In this document: one piece after another, positions 1-9,085 of the stretch
Position numbering within the stretch: position 1 is the first letter of the stretch
Layout: each line of letters opens with the position of its first letter
DNA from: Mesobacillus zeae
Lineage (GTDB): Bacteria > Bacillota > Bacilli > Bacillales > Cytobacillaceae
NCBI RefSeq assembly: GCF_003570705.1
Contig: NZ_QWVT01000024.1
Span: 186,001-250,000 of the forward strand
DNA: 64,000 nt
Direction: 5' to 3'
Notes under the pieces: generated by a model
The model's database searches: none
Told to the model about the DNA's origin: nothing
Seen by the model: the letters and a program-made list of their open reading frames with translations, nothing else
Position numbers and translations under genes: made by a program

Positions 1-587
1 TCGCCCGGGAGAAGATCGGGATTGCCACCCCGCTTCTTCCCTATATTTATAATGGTTTGTGGCTTCATACAATGATTATTGGGCCTCCACAGACAGGAAA
101 AACAACTCTTCTGCGCGATTTGGCCCGCTGCATTTCAGACGGGAAGCGGGAAAAAGGGATTCTCCCTCTGAAAGTGGGAATCGTCGATGAAAGGTCTGAA
201 ATTGCCGGGTGTGTAAATGGCATTCCACAACTGACATTCGGCCCAAGGGTTGATGTGCTTGATTCGTGTCCAAAAGCAGAAGGAATGATGATGATGGTCC
301 GCTCGATGAGCCCGGATGTGCTCGTTGTCGACGAAATAGGCCGTGATGAGGATGCGGTTGCGATACTGGAAGCTGTAAATGCAGGAATCACCCTGTTGAT
401 GACCACACATGGACATTCGCTTGCTGACATCATGAGACGGCCAGTTATGAAACCGATAATCGAGCAAGGAATTTTTACCCGCTACATTGAACTGTCGCGT
501 TCCTCCGGCCCTGGAACCGTTGCCAGCATCAAAGACAGCAGCGGCCGGGATATAAGCAAGCATAAAGTGAGTGTGAATATGTCATGA
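1..587 (+). CDS. spoIIIAA: Stage III sporulation protein AA (partial, 5' end outside window)
   Basis: AAA-type ATPase of the SpoIIIA-SpoIIQ feeding-tube complex, related to type II/IV secretion ATPases and thought to energise the channel between mother cell and forespore. The reading frame is open from the left edge; about 194 C-terminal residues are present. The Walker A motif GPPQTGKTT lies near nt 81-107 and the Walker B stretch DVLVVDEIG near nt 315-341, followed by a TTHGHS segment typical of this ATPase class. The stop overlaps the spoIIIAB start (ATGA), indicating translational coupling. It is the first gene of the eight-gene spoIIIA operon. In B. subtilis this operon is transcribed by SigE in the mother cell; its promoter would be outside the window. 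Confidence 0.95.
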   Translation, partial: AREKIGIATPLLPYIYNGLWLHTMIIGPPQTGKTTLLRDLARCISDGKREKGILPLKVGIVDERSEIAGCVNGIPQLTFGPRVDVLDSCPKAEGMMMMVRSMSPDVLVVDEIGRDEDAVAILEAVNAGITLLMTTHGHSLADIMRRPVMKPIIEQGIFTRYIELSRSSGPGTVASIKDSSGRDISKHKVSVNMS

Positions 588-1099
588 TCAAAATCATGGG
601 TGCTGCCTTGATTATTGCTGCATCAACATGGATGGGCATTGAGGCTTCAAGGCATTTCAGCGAACGTCCAAAACAGCTTCGATTATTGAAATCTGCACTT
701 CAATCTCTTGAAGCGGAAATCATGTATGGCCATACCCCTCTCCACGAAGCGTCAAGAAGGCTTTCAGCACAGCTGCCAAAGCCTTTATCCGTACTGTTCG
801 CTGACTTTTCAGCCAGGCTGACAAATTCCGAAACAACCGTAAGCGCTGCCTGGAGAGAAAGCCTGGAAGAAGTATGGAAAGAAACAGCCTTAAGGCAGGG
901 AGAGTTTGAAATCATGAAGCAGTTCGGAGAGACGCTTGGGCGCCATGACAAGATGTCGCAGCAAAAACAAATCCAACTGGCCATTTCCCATCTTCAAAGG
1001 GAAGAAGGGGACGCGTTCGAAAAACAAACGAAATACGAGAAAATGGTGAAAAGTCTTGGATTTTTATCAGGATTATTACTAATTATCCTACTGATGTAG
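584..1099 (+). CDS. spoIIIAB: Stage III sporulation protein AB
   Basis: Membrane protein of the SpoIIIA channel, distantly related to GspF-type secretion platform proteins. The 171 residues match the family length. A hydrophobic N-terminal segment (about residues 3-20) and a hydrophobic C-terminus (about 155-171) flank a charged cytoplasmic helical domain. The start overlaps the spoIIIAA stop by four bases. Identification rests on position in the operon and overall sequence character. Confidence 0.93.
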   Translation: MIKIMGAALIIAASTWMGIEASRHFSERPKQLRLLKSALQSLEAEIMYGHTPLHEASRRLSAQLPKPLSVLFADFSARLTNSETTVSAAWRESLEEVWKETALRQGEFEIMKQFGETLGRHDKMSQQKQIQLAISHLQREEGDAFEKQTKYEKMVKSLGFLSGLLLIILLM

Positions 1100-1118
1100 T
1101 GTATAGGGGGAAGTCAGG

Positions 1119-1325
1119 ATGGGCATGGACGTTGACATTATTTTTAAAATTGCCGGGGTTGGAATCGTGGTGGCTTTTTTGCATACCATCCTTGATCAGG
1201 TAGGAAAAAAAGAATACGCGCAATGGGTAACACTTTTTGGATTCATCTATATACTCTTCATGGTCGCTTCCATTATTGATGATCTGTTTGAAAAAATTAA
1301 GTCGGTGTTTCTGTTTCAGGGATAA
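1119..1325 (+). CDS. spoIIIAC: Stage III sporulation protein AC
   Basis: Small 68-residue protein with two membrane-spanning segments, the normal size for SpoIIIAC. It forms part of the mother-cell membrane base of the SpoIIIA channel. A GGGGGAAG-type ribosome-binding site precedes the ATG. The DQVGKKEYAQWVTLFGF stretch in the middle is typical of the family. spoIIIAD follows after a few bases. Confidence 0.93.
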   Translation: MGMDVDIIFKIAGVGIVVAFLHTILDQVGKKEYAQWVTLFGFIYILFMVASIIDDLFEKIKSVFLFQG

Positions 1326-1334
1326 GGGAGGGGT

Positions 1335-1729
1335 TTGCGATAGAAATCATCCAAATCATCGGCGTTGCGCTGGTTGCAACTTTCCTTGCCCTGATTCTGA
1401 AAGAACAGAAGCCGAATTTTGCCTTTTTGCTCGTTGTTTTTACTGGATGTATGATTTTTCTGTTCCTTGTCGACAAAATCTACCTCATCGTCAGCATGGT
1501 TGAGAAACTTGCGGCGGATGCCAAAATCAATATCGTCTATGTCGAAACCATTCTTAAAATAATTGGAATTGCCTATATCGCCGAGTTTGCAGCACAAATC
1601 ACAAAGGATGCAGGTCAGGGGGCAATCGCTTCTAAAATTGAACTTGGCGGAAAAGTGCTCATCCTGGCAATGGCCGTTCCAATTCTTACAGTATTGATTG
1701 AAACCATTATTAAGCTGGTTCCTGGATAA
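1335..1729 (+). pseudogene. spoIIIAD: Stage III sporulation protein AD, start codon out of frame or non-canonical
   Basis: Polytopic membrane protein of the SpoIIIA channel. From about nt 1340 the frame encodes a complete SpoIIIAD-like protein of about 130 residues, including the conserved VYVETILKIIGIAYIAEF and GQGAIASKIEL segments. However, no ATG, GTG or TTG lies in this frame between the spoIIIAC stop and the internal ATG at 1427, which would remove the first transmembrane helix. A GGGAGGGG ribosome-binding site (1327-1334) precedes a TTG at 1335, but that TTG reads TTG CGA TAG. Adding one base after the TTG would give a normal N-terminus like that of B. subtilis (MQIDIVQI). Either one base has been lost, by mutation or base-calling error, or translation starts at ATA 1340. 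Confidence 0.75.
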
Positions 1730-1763
1730 TAGGAGGTTCAGCTTTAACAGGCGAGGTGAAAAA

Positions 1764-2963
1764 ATGAAACATCGGCTGCATTCCATAATCTTAGTCGTTC
1801 TCCTGCTTTCCCTATTCCCTTTTTCGGGTGTACAAGCTGCCGGAGAAGAAGAGAAAAAGGCACAGCCAGTAGATGTCCAAAAAATGGCTGAAGAACAGCT
1901 GGACGAATTAAAGCTGGATGAGCTGAAAGTCTTCTGGGAAGACATCACGGCAGAGTACGGCGGGTATTTGCCTGAAAGCCAGAAGGGAAGCTTGTATGAA
2001 TTTATCAAAGGCGAGAAGAGTTTTTCCCTGAAGGAGTGGTCCACCGGTATACTCAAGTTTGCGTTTTATGAATTAACCGCAAACGGAAAGCTTTTGGGAA
2101 CCCTTGTTTTGCTGACGGTTTTCAGCATGTTTCTGCAGACTCTCCAAAATTCTTTTGAACAAAGTACGGTCTCAAAGGTTGCATACTCTATTGTTTTTAT
2201 GGTGCTGATCATCATCGCACTCAACAGCTTTCATATTGTTCTGGACTATACAAACAAAGCGATCGAAACAATGATCCAATTTATCCTCGCCCTAGTGCCA
2301 CTGCTTCTTGCCTTGATAGCTTCATCTGGCGGCCTTGTTTCGGCGGCTTTCTTCCATCCCATCATCTTGTTTCTCATGAACACCAGCGGCATATTCATTC
2401 AATATGTTGTTCTGCCCCTTCTGCTCCTGTCGGCACTTCTCGGGATTGTAAGCATTCTTACTGAACACTACAAAGTGACTCAGCTTGCAGGAATGCTCCG
2501 GAATTGGAGCATTGGCTTACTTGGCTTGTTTCTGACAGTATTCCTCGGTGTAATCTCTGTCCAGGGCGCTGCCGCAGCAGTGACAGACGGGGTGACGGTG
2601 AAAACGGCCAAATTTATCTCCGGGAATTTTATTCCGGTCATTGGAAGGGCCTTTACAGATGCAGCGGAAACCGTAATTAGCGCTTCCGTCCTTCTTAAGA
2701 ATACGGTCGGGATTGCAGGAGTTGCCATCCTGCTCCTCATTGCAGCTTTTCCAGCAGTCAAAATCCTTCTGATTGCTTTTATTTATAAATTCGCGGCTGC
2801 TATCCTGCAGCCGCTTGGCGGAGGGCCCGTCATAGCCTGCCTTGATGTAATCAGTAAAAGTATCATCTATGTTTTTGCCGCACTTGCCATTGTCTCTCTG
2901 ATGTTTTTCCTGACAATCACGGTCATCGTGGCAGCCGGGAATCTATCTATGATGGTCAGATAG
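1764..2963 (+). CDS. spoIIIAE: Stage III sporulation protein AE
   Basis: Large polytopic membrane protein of the SpoIIIA channel. From the ATG at 1764, with a GGCGAGGTG ribosome-binding site just upstream, it has 399 residues, the same as B. subtilis SpoIIIAE. An upstream in-frame ATG at 1698 lies inside spoIIIAD and was rejected. It has a signal peptide (residues 1-24), a charged extracytoplasmic region to about residue 95, then roughly seven hydrophobic segments to the C-terminus. Confidence 0.94.
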   Translation: MKHRLHSIILVVLLLSLFPFSGVQAAGEEEKKAQPVDVQKMAEEQLDELKLDELKVFWEDITAEYGGYLPESQKGSLYEFIKGEKSFSLKEWSTGILKFAFYELTANGKLLGTLVLLTVFSMFLQTLQNSFEQSTVSKVAYSIVFMVLIIIALNSFHIVLDYTNKAIETMIQFILALVPLLLALIASSGGLVSAAFFHPIILFLMNTSGIFIQYVVLPLLLLSALLGIVSILTEHYKVTQLAGMLRNWSIGLLGLFLTVFLGVISVQGAAAAVTDGVTVKTAKFISGNFIPVIGRAFTDAAETVISASVLLKNTVGIAGVAILLLIAAFPAVKILLIAFIYKFAAAILQPLGGGPVIACLDVISKSIIYVFAALAIVSLMFFLTITVIVAAGNLSMMVR

Positions 2964-2973
2964 GAGTAGGATC

Positions 2974-3603
2974 ATGGATTTTTTAAAAGAATGGGTTGCG
3001 AATATTATTTTCTTCATTCTCCTGGCAACGGTCCTTGACATGCTTCTTCCAAATTCGGCGATGCAGAAATATGTCAAAATTGTCACTGGACTGCTTTTGA
3101 TTGCGATCATCCTTTCCCCTGTTCTGAAAATTTTTTCAGGGGATTTCGATAAAATGCTGGAAAATATTACTTCAGAAAGCAGAGGCGAAGAGAACCATCA
3201 AATGGAAAGTTTAATAGAAATGAAGAAAACAGAAATACAAGCCTCCCAGCATGCATATATTTTAGAACAAATGGCTGTCCAACTGAAAGCGGACGCGGAG
3301 GAGGAGTTGATGGAACAGCACGGAATGGCGATAGCTGCGGTAGATATTAAAGTTAATGAGCGAGACAAGCGTTCATTCCCTGAAAACCTGGAATTGATTA
3401 CCGTACACCTTAAAGAAGCAAGCGGTAATAAGGATGGAGCAGTTCCCGCAGTACAAGAAGTAAAAATTGACACAGAACAACCCCTTCCATCAAGCAAAAG
3501 GTCAAAGAGGAATGAAGAGGCAGCTTCTCTTCTGGCGGAAAAATGGAATGTTCCTGAAAATTCAATTCAAATTGTGTCAGAAGGGAGGCTCCTAAAGCAA
3601 TGA
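2974..3603 (+). CDS. spoIIIAF: Stage III sporulation protein AF
   Basis: SpoIIIA channel subunit of 209 residues. Two N-terminal transmembrane segments (about 8-25 and 33-50) are followed by an extracytoplasmic domain of the ring-building fold also found in SpoIIIAG and SpoIIIAH. The last codon overlaps the ATG of spoIIIAG at 3600, so the two are translationally coupled. Confidence 0.92.
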   Translation: MDFLKEWVANIIFFILLATVLDMLLPNSAMQKYVKIVTGLLLIAIILSPVLKIFSGDFDKMLENITSESRGEENHQMESLIEMKKTEIQASQHAYILEQMAVQLKADAEEELMEQHGMAIAAVDIKVNERDKRSFPENLELITVHLKEASGNKDGAVPAVQEVKIDTEQPLPSSKRSKRNEEAASLLAEKWNVPENSIQIVSEGRLLKQ

Positions 3604-4259
3604 AGGGCAATGAAAAAGGCCCGCTTACCTGGATAAGGGACCGCTTTTTCCAGAGAAGCAGCCCGGCAGAAAAAAAAACTGGGAAATATCCATACTTCCT
3701 CTTGGTTGTTCTCGTGGGCATAGCAGCTATGCTAGTGGGTAATATTTTCGATAAAAATCAGCCTAACAGCACTCCGGCCATGAGCCAGAAAGAAAGCGAA
3801 AAGACTGTTCCGGCATTTGGGCCCAGGAAATCAGGGCGGAGCGATACGATCAGTAAATATGAGGAAGCCTGTGAAGCACAGCTAAAGGATGCATTAGAGG
3901 GGATTGCCGGCGTAAGAGATGTTTCAGTCATGGTTAATGTTGATGCAACCGAGAAGAAGGTACTTGAAAAAAATACGGTGACCCAGTCGCAGACAACGGA
4001 TGAAACTGACCGGGATGGCGGGAGCAGGAAGGTGGAAGACCTTTCAAAGGATGAACAGCTCGTTATTGTCCGCAGCGGGGAGAAAGAAACACCGATTGTG
4101 TTAGAGACGAAGAAACCTGAAATCAGAGGGGTGCTCGTTGTGGCAAGAGGAGCAGAAAATATCCAGGTGAAAAAGTGGATCCTGGAGGCTGTTACCAGAT
4201 CGCTCGATGTGCCAAGCCATCGTGTGTCGGTCTTGCCGAAAAAATCTAAGGGGGATTAA
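3600..4259 (+). CDS. spoIIIAG: Stage III sporulation protein AG
   Basis: Ring-forming subunit of the SpoIIIA-SpoIIQ channel; B. subtilis SpoIIIAG forms a large oligomeric ring in the intermembrane space. It has 219 residues: a basic cytoplasmic start, one transmembrane helix (about 29-47), a low-complexity linker and the ring-building motif domain with GIAGVRDVSVMV and PEIRGVLVVARGA segments typical of the family. Confidence 0.93.
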   Translation: MKGNEKGPLTWIRDRFFQRSSPAEKKTGKYPYFLLVVLVGIAAMLVGNIFDKNQPNSTPAMSQKESEKTVPAFGPRKSGRSDTISKYEEACEAQLKDALEGIAGVRDVSVMVNVDATEKKVLEKNTVTQSQTTDETDRDGGSRKVEDLSKDEQLVIVRSGEKETPIVLETKKPEIRGVLVVARGAENIQVKKWILEAVTRSLDVPSHRVSVLPKKSKGD

Positions 4260-4262
4260 TGA

Positions 4263-4826
4263 ATGTTATTAAAAAAACAAACTGTATGGTTATTGACAAT
4301 GCTGAGCCTTGTGGTGGTGCTATCCGTCTATTATATTACCTCACCGGAGCAGAACATGTCAGACATGGCGACATTGGAAGAAAAGAAGGAAGAGAGTGCG
4401 AAAACGGTTGAAAACAAAAAGGAGGCTGCCACTGAAGCAAAGGATGGAAAAACGGTTATTTCAACAGCAGCTTCCGATGAAGCGTTCGAATCCCTTCGCC
4501 TCCAGCTGACTGACCAGCGCAACCAAATGAAAGAAGAGCTTCAGGAAATTGTTGCTTCAACCGACTTACCGCCTGAACAGCGCAATGATGCCTATGAAAA
4601 AATGAAAGAACTTGATGATATCTCACAAAAGGAAGGCGTACTGGAAACGCTGATCAAATCAATGGACTATGAGGATGTCCTTGTCAGGGCAGATGGAGAA
4701 AAAGTAAGGATTACCGTTAAAGCTGACAAACATTCACGGTCGAAAGCAAATGAAATCATCCAGATGGTTAGAACAGAACTTGGTGCGGTCCAGCCTGTAG
4801 TCGTTGATTTTCAGCCTGGAAAATAA
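4263..4826 (+). CDS. spoIIIAH: Stage III sporulation protein AH
   Basis: Mother-cell membrane protein that binds forespore SpoIIQ across the septum and anchors the channel. It has 187 residues, somewhat shorter than the 218 of B. subtilis. One N-terminal transmembrane helix (about 7-24), a Lys/Glu-rich linker and the C-terminal SpoIIQ-binding ring domain are visible. It is the last gene of the operon and is followed by a strong terminator. Confidence 0.92.
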   Translation: MLLKKQTVWLLTMLSLVVVLSVYYITSPEQNMSDMATLEEKKEESAKTVENKKEAATEAKDGKTVISTAASDEAFESLRLQLTDQRNQMKEELQEIVASTDLPPEQRNDAYEKMKELDDISQKEGVLETLIKSMDYEDVLVRADGEKVRITVKADKHSRSKANEIIQMVRTELGAVQPVVVDFQPGK

Positions 4827-4855
4827 CACACAGAACATGATTGGGATATGAAGCC

Positions 4856-4903
4856 AGCGGCCTGGCAAAGTGCCTGACACTTTGCCAGGCCGCTCTTATT
4901 TTT
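4856..4903 (+). terminator. Rho-independent terminator of the spoIIIA operon
   Basis: A perfect 17-bp inverted repeat (AGCGGCCTGGCAAAGTG with its complement, loop CCTGA) ends at 4894 and is followed by CTTATTTTT. It lies 30 bases after spoIIIAH. Confidence 0.93.
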
Positions 4904-5020
4904 AACCAGGTGAAGACAAAAAAGAAGAAACGGCCATTTGCAATGAATTAAAAATTCACTTTTAATTCAGAAAAGATTAGAATAGAATAGGACTATCGTT
5001 TTCGTTCTTTACGTAATGTA

Positions 5021-5050
5021 TTGAACTATAACATGGTATTATCGTATAGT
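5021..5050 (+). promoter_or_regulatory. Candidate SigA promoter of accBC
   Basis: TTGAAC (5021-5026), an 18-bp spacer and TATAGT (5045-5050) lie about 55 bases upstream of accB. Downstream, 5051-5082 contains an imperfect inverted repeat TAGTA...TACTA that could be an operator. In B. subtilis, AccB is reported to feed back on accBC transcription; whether this repeat is involved is inference. Confidence 0.5.
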
Positions 5051-5105
5051 ATTAGTAGTTAGTCATAATTACTATTTTAGAAAATTAGGACAAGGGGTGC
5101 CCATA

Positions 5106-5612
5106 ATGTTGAAAGTGCAAGAAATCCGTGAACTGATTAAACTAGTCGATCAATCAAGCATCGATGAGTTTGTTTATGAGTATGAAGGTTCAAAAATTAA
5201 AATGAAGAAAAGCCAAGCTGCTCACAAGGCTGTTGAGATGATTGCCATGCCAGCGGCAATGGAAGCAGTGCAGCAAGTACAAGCTCCAGTCCATGTGCAG
5301 CCGGCAGTGGCGGTTGCAGTCGCAGAGCCAGTACAGGAACCGAAGAAAGAAGAGATTAAGGAAACAGCGAACCTACATAAAATCACTTCTCCAATGGTTG
5401 GAACTTTTTATCAATCTCCAACTCCGGATGCAGATTCCTATGTAATAGCCGGCTCAAAAGTTACAAAGGATTCAGTTGTCTGTATCGTTGAGGCAATGAA
5501 GCTGTTCAATGAAATAGAAGCGGAAGTAAACGGGGAAATCGTAGAAGTGCTTGTTAAAGACGGGCAGCTTGTTGAATATGGCCAGCCTTTGTTCCTGGTA
5601 AAGCCAGAGTAA
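5106..5612 (+). CDS. accB: Biotin carboxyl carrier protein of acetyl-CoA carboxylase
   Basis: Carries biotin between the biotin carboxylase and carboxyltransferase of acetyl-CoA carboxylase, the first step of fatty-acid synthesis. It has 168 residues: an N-terminal helical region, a Pro/Ala/Val-rich flexible linker (about residues 45-90) and a C-terminal biotinyl domain. The biotinylation motif EAMKLFNE places the modified lysine at about residue 132. The ATG at 5106, with AAGGGG upstream, is preferred over a GTG nine bases earlier that overlaps the ribosome-binding site. accC follows 12 bases later. Confidence 0.96.
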   Translation: MLKVQEIRELIKLVDQSSIDEFVYEYEGSKIKMKKSQAAHKAVEMIAMPAAMEAVQQVQAPVHVQPAVAVAVAEPVQEPKKEEIKETANLHKITSPMVGTFYQSPTPDADSYVIAGSKVTKDSVVCIVEAMKLFNEIEAEVNGEIVEVLVKDGQLVEYGQPLFLVKPE

Positions 5613-5624
5613 GGAGAGTTTGTG

Positions 5625-6980
5625 ATGATAAAAAAATTATTGATTGCCAACCGGGGAGAAATAGCGGTTCGCATCATCCGCGCATGCCGTGAGCTTGGCG
5701 TTGAATCTGTAGCTGTATTTTCCGATGCAGACAGAGAATCGCTCCATGTTCAGCTTGCAGATGAAGCTTACTGTATCGGCCCTAAAGCATCGAAGGACAG
5801 CTATTTGAATTTCACCAATATTATCAGCGTTGCAAAACTTACCGGGTGTGATGCTTTACATCCAGGCTATGGTTTTCTTGCTGAAAATGCCGATTTTGCC
5901 GAACTGTGCAGGGAGTGCAACATCATCTTTGTCGGTCCGACTCCAGAAGCAATTCAAAAAATGGGGACAAAAGATGTTGCCAGGGAAACAATGAAGAAAG
6001 CGAATGTTCCGATTGTTCCTGGTTCAAAGGGCATAATCAACAGCAACGAAGAGGCTGTTGAACTTGCAGGGGAAATTGGCTATCCTGTCATCATTAAGGC
6101 GACTGCCGGAGGCGGCGGAAAAGGAATCCGGGTTGCCAGGACAGAGGAAGAAATGCTGAAAGGAATCAGCATTACCCAGCAGGAAGCAATGACTGCTTTT
6201 GGCCATCCCGGAGTTTATATTGAGAAATATATCGAGGATTTCCGCCACGTGGAAATCCAGGTGCTTGCTGACCAGCATGGCAACACCATTCACCTTGGGG
6301 AGCGTGATTGTTCCATCCAAAGACGTCTGCAAAAGCTGCTCGAAGAGACGCCATCACCTGCCCTTGACGGAGAAATCCGCAAAGAAATGGGAGATGCCGC
6401 AGTCAAAGCGGCAAAAGCAGTTGCCTATACGGGTGCCGGCACGGTAGAATTTATTTATGATTACCGTAACCGCAAGTTTTATTTTATGGAAATGAATACG
6501 CGTATCCAGGTGGAACACCCAGTGACGGAAATGGTGACAGGGGTCGATTTGATCAAGGCGCAGATCAAGGTGGCTTCAGGAGAAAAGCTTGGGCTTACAC
6601 AGGAAGAAGTTAGTTTCAATGGTTGGGCAATTGAGTGCAGGATCAATGCTGAAAATCCTGCAAAGAACTTTATGCCTTCACCGGGAAAAATTAACATGTA
6701 CCTGCCTCCTGGTGGGCTTGGAGTCAGGATTGACTCTGCCGCCTATCCCGGCTATTCGATTCCGCCTTATTACGACTCCATGATTGCGAAGGTGATCACG
6801 TACGGGAGCAGCAGGGAAGAAGCAATCAGCCGTATGAAGAGGGCTTTGGCCGAATTCGTGGTTGAAGGGGTCCATACGACCATTCCTTTCCATTTAAAAT
6901 TACTTAGCCATGAAAAATTCGTGGAGGGCAATTTTAATACGAAGTTCCTGGAAATATACGATATAATGGCAGAAGAATAA
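5625..6980 (+). CDS. accC: Biotin carboxylase subunit of acetyl-CoA carboxylase
   Basis: ATP-dependent carboxylation of biotin on AccB. It has 451 residues, the family length. ATP-grasp features are clear: the glycine-rich [13 protein letters not shown] loop, [12 protein letters not shown], and the [14 protein letters not shown] metal/ATP site. Start at ATG 5625 (product begins [12 protein letters not shown] as in B. subtilis); a GTG one codon upstream is an alternative. No separate biotin carboxylase accompanies the carboxyltransferase at 47660, so this subunit, or one outside the window, may serve it. Confidence 0.97.
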   Translation: MIKKLLIANRGEIAVRIIRACRELGVESVAVFSDADRESLHVQLADEAYCIGPKASKDSYLNFTNIISVAKLTGCDALHPGYGFLAENADFAELCRECNIIFVGPTPEAIQKMGTKDVARETMKKANVPIVPGSKGIINSNEEAVELAGEIGYPVIIKATAGGGGKGIRVARTEEEMLKGISITQQEAMTAFGHPGVYIEKYIEDFRHVEIQVLADQHGNTIHLGERDCSIQRRLQKLLEETPSPALDGEIRKEMGDAAVKAAKAVAYTGAGTVEFIYDYRNRKFYFMEMNTRIQVEHPVTEMVTGVDLIKAQIKVASGEKLGLTQEEVSFNGWAIECRINAENPAKNFMPSPGKINMYLPPGGLGVRIDSAAYPGYSIPPYYDSMIAKVITYGSSREEAISRMKRALAEFVVEGVHTTIPFHLKLLSHEKFVEGNFNTKFLEIYDIMAEE

Positions 6981-6995
6981 CAGGAGGTGCAAGCA

Positions 6996-7403
6996 ATGAG
7001 TGAACAGCGTGTACTTGAAATGAGCAATGGAGACAATGGCTTGGGCAAGGTTGAAATCGCACCGGAAGTCATCGAAGTCATTGGCGGCATTGCCGCATCG
7101 GAAGTCGAGGGCGTTACACAGATGAGAGGCAGTTTTGCTGCCGGCGTTGTTGAACGGCTCGGAAAAAAGAACCATGGTAAAGGTGTCAAGGTTGAGCTTT
7201 CTGACGAAGGTATCATAGTGGACGTATTTTGTGTAATGAAGTTTGGTGTTTCCATTCCTTCAGTTGCGCAAAAAATCCAGGATAACATCCGCCAGGCGCT
7301 GCTCAACATGACCGCGCTTGAAGCAGCAGAAGTCAACATTCATGTTGTGGGCATCCAATTCGAAAACCAAAAGCCTGAAAGCGATTTCGAACAGGAGCTA
7401 TAA
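6996..7403 (+). CDS. yqhY: Asp23/Gls24 family envelope stress response protein YqhY
   Basis: 135-residue Asp23-family protein. In Firmicutes this gene commonly follows accBC, and in B. subtilis YqhY has been genetically linked to control of acetyl-CoA carboxylase activity. The conserved core GKVEIAPEVIEVIGGIAASEVEGV is present. The AGGAGGTG ribosome-binding site and ATG at 6996 decide the start. It lies 15 bases after accC and before a terminator, so it is probably co-transcribed with accBC. Confidence 0.9.
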   Translation: MSEQRVLEMSNGDNGLGKVEIAPEVIEVIGGIAASEVEGVTQMRGSFAAGVVERLGKKNHGKGVKVELSDEGIIVDVFCVMKFGVSIPSVAQKIQDNIRQALLNMTALEAAEVNIHVVGIQFENQKPESDFEQEL

Positions 7404-7411
7404 GCAAGAGG

Positions 7412-7446
7412 AAAAACCAAAGCCATCAAAGGTCTTTGGTTTTTTC
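7412..7446 (+). terminator. Terminator after accBC-yqhY
   Basis: AAAAACCAAAG pairs with CTTTGGTTTTT around an 11-base loop and runs into a T tract. Confidence 0.85.
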
Positions 7447-7599
7447 TTTGAAAATTTATTGTGAATATGCGGCAACCATATATAAATGTCTTTTGAAAAG
7501 CTAAAAATAACATGGAAGGCATGCGAAAACATAATTGTTGTGCTATTATCATGTTAGGAAAGAGACAGGCTTACAGCCGCAAAGGAGCCAAGAAACTGA

Positions 7600-7992
7600 A
7601 TGAAAAGAAGAACAGCAAGAGAAAAGGCGTTACAGGCCTTATTCCAGATCGATATAAGCAAAGCAGAGCCGGAGGATGCTATTTCCCATGTGCTCGATGA
7701 TGAGCAGGGAGATGCTTACTTGACAAGGCTAGTTGAAGGTTTTGTCGAAAACAAGGACAAGATCGATGACGAAATCAAACTCCATCTTGAAAAATGGACA
7801 ATTGACAGGCTGGCAAACGTTGACAGGAATTTGCTTCGCCTTGGTGTTTTTGAACTTATGTTTTGCAATGAAGAAGTACCGGGTAACGTCGTTTTAGATG
7901 AAGCGATAGAAATAGCCAAAATATACGGGGATGACCAATCAAGCCGGTTTATAAACGGAGTGCTTTCAAAAGTAATGCAGCGCCACTCATAA
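7600..7992 (+). CDS. nusB: Transcription antitermination factor NusB
   Basis: All-helical RNA-binding protein that, with NusE (S10), nucleates antitermination on rRNA operons. It has 130 residues, the normal length. It starts with the family's basic segment MKRRTAREKALQALFQID and ends with FINGVLSKV. An AAAGGAG site lies upstream of the ATG. folD follows after about 50 bases. Confidence 0.95.
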   Translation: MKRRTAREKALQALFQIDISKAEPEDAISHVLDDEQGDAYLTRLVEGFVENKDKIDDEIKLHLEKWTIDRLANVDRNLLRLGVFELMFCNEEVPGNVVLDEAIEIAKIYGDDQSSRFINGVLSKVMQRHS

Positions 7993-8040
7993 AATGCGGA
8001 TATGGTAATGGTTATCTCCAAGGAAGCGGGGGGAGTATTG

Positions 8041-8913
8041 GTGACAGCACAGATCATTGACGGTAAACAAATAGCAAAGAAGAAACGCGGGGAAATTGCT
8101 GCTGAAGTGGAAGAGCTAAAGTCTGAAGGAGTCACTCCAGGGCTTGCAGTTGTTCTTGTTGGCAGCAACCAAGCTTCAAAGGTATATGTGGGAAGCAAAC
8201 AAAAAGCATGCAGTGAGCTTGGCATGCACTCCGAACTTGCGGAATATCCCGAAACCCTCAGCGAAGAAGAATTGCTGGAGAAAATTGAACAGCTGAACAA
8301 TGATGAAGCAATCCATGGAATCCTTGTCCAGCTGCCGCTGCCTAAGCATATCAGCGAAAAACGGGTCATTGAAGCGATCTCTCCTGAAAAGGACGTCGAT
8401 GGTTTCCATCCTGTTAATGTAGGCAGAATGATGACTGGACAGGATGCGTTCCTGCCTTGCACCCCTTTTGGGATTATGGTAATGCTTCAGGAAACCGGGA
8501 TTGAATTGGCTGGCAAGCATGCGGTTGTTATTGGCCGCAGCAACATTGTCGGCAAACCAGCCGGACAGCTTTTACTGAATGAAAATGCGACTGTCACATA
8601 TTGCCATTCAAAGACGAAGGATTTGAAAAAGTTTACGTTAGATGCGGATATTATTGTTTCTGCAGTTGGCAGAAACCGTATGGTTACCGCAGAGCATGTG
8701 AAAAAAGGCGCCGTGGTTATCGATGTGGGAATGAACCGCGATGAGGCAGGAAAATTATGCGGAGACGTGGCTTTCGATGAAGTTAAAGAAATAGCCGGAT
8801 ACATCACCCCTGTACCGGGCGGGGTTGGCCCGATGACCATTACGATGCTTATGTTCAATACATTGAAGTCTGCGAGAAAACAGCTGGAAAAGCTGCAACA
8901 CTGCAACGCCTAA
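8041..8913 (+). CDS. folD: Bifunctional methylenetetrahydrofolate dehydrogenase/cyclohydrolase
   Basis: Interconverts 5,10-methylene-, methenyl- and 10-formyl-tetrahydrofolate with NADP. It has 290 residues from the GTG at 8041, preceded by GGGGGGAG. An ATG at 8002 would add 13 residues with no family counterpart. Catalytic and signature motifs are present: YVGSKQKAC (active-site lysine), [21 protein letters not shown], the GRSNIVGKP nucleotide site and [10 protein letters not shown]. Confidence 0.96.
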   Translation: MTAQIIDGKQIAKKKRGEIAAEVEELKSEGVTPGLAVVLVGSNQASKVYVGSKQKACSELGMHSELAEYPETLSEEELLEKIEQLNNDEAIHGILVQLPLPKHISEKRVIEAISPEKDVDGFHPVNVGRMMTGQDAFLPCTPFGIMVMLQETGIELAGKHAVVIGRSNIVGKPAGQLLLNENATVTYCHSKTKDLKKFTLDADIIVSAVGRNRMVTAEHVKKGAVVIDVGMNRDEAGKLCGDVAFDEVKEIAGYITPVPGGVGPMTITMLMFNTLKSARKQLEKLQHCNA

Positions 8914-8936
8914 TTGCTGGCTGCCTGTATCCTGAT

Positions 8937-8988
8937 AAATCAGGAATTCGAATCTGTCCACTAGCGGCGGAGGGGAATTCCTGAATTT
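8937..8988. other. Hairpin between folD and xseA
   Basis: CAGGAATTC (8941-8949) pairs with GAATTCCTG (8976-8984), extended by AT pairs. There is no T tract, so it may be an mRNA structure rather than an intrinsic terminator. Confidence 0.4.
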
Positions 8989-9085
8989 AAATGGGTATGG
9001 GCAGTTTTGTTAGAATGGCAAAATAAATCAGGCGGAAACAGAAACCCGGCCAGCAAAGTTCCTTTGCGCAGAAAAGAGGTGGGCC

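Noticed and set aside
1316-2056. Long open frame on the minus strand across spoIIIAD-spoIIIAE
   Set aside because: It lies antisense to conserved sporulation genes, has no ribosome-binding site, and its product is low-complexity without any family features.
4856-4903. The 17-bp perfect inverted repeat after spoIIIAH as a mobile-element end
   Set aside because: It has a short loop and a T tract right after the operon, the layout of an ordinary intrinsic terminator, and no partner repeat was seen.
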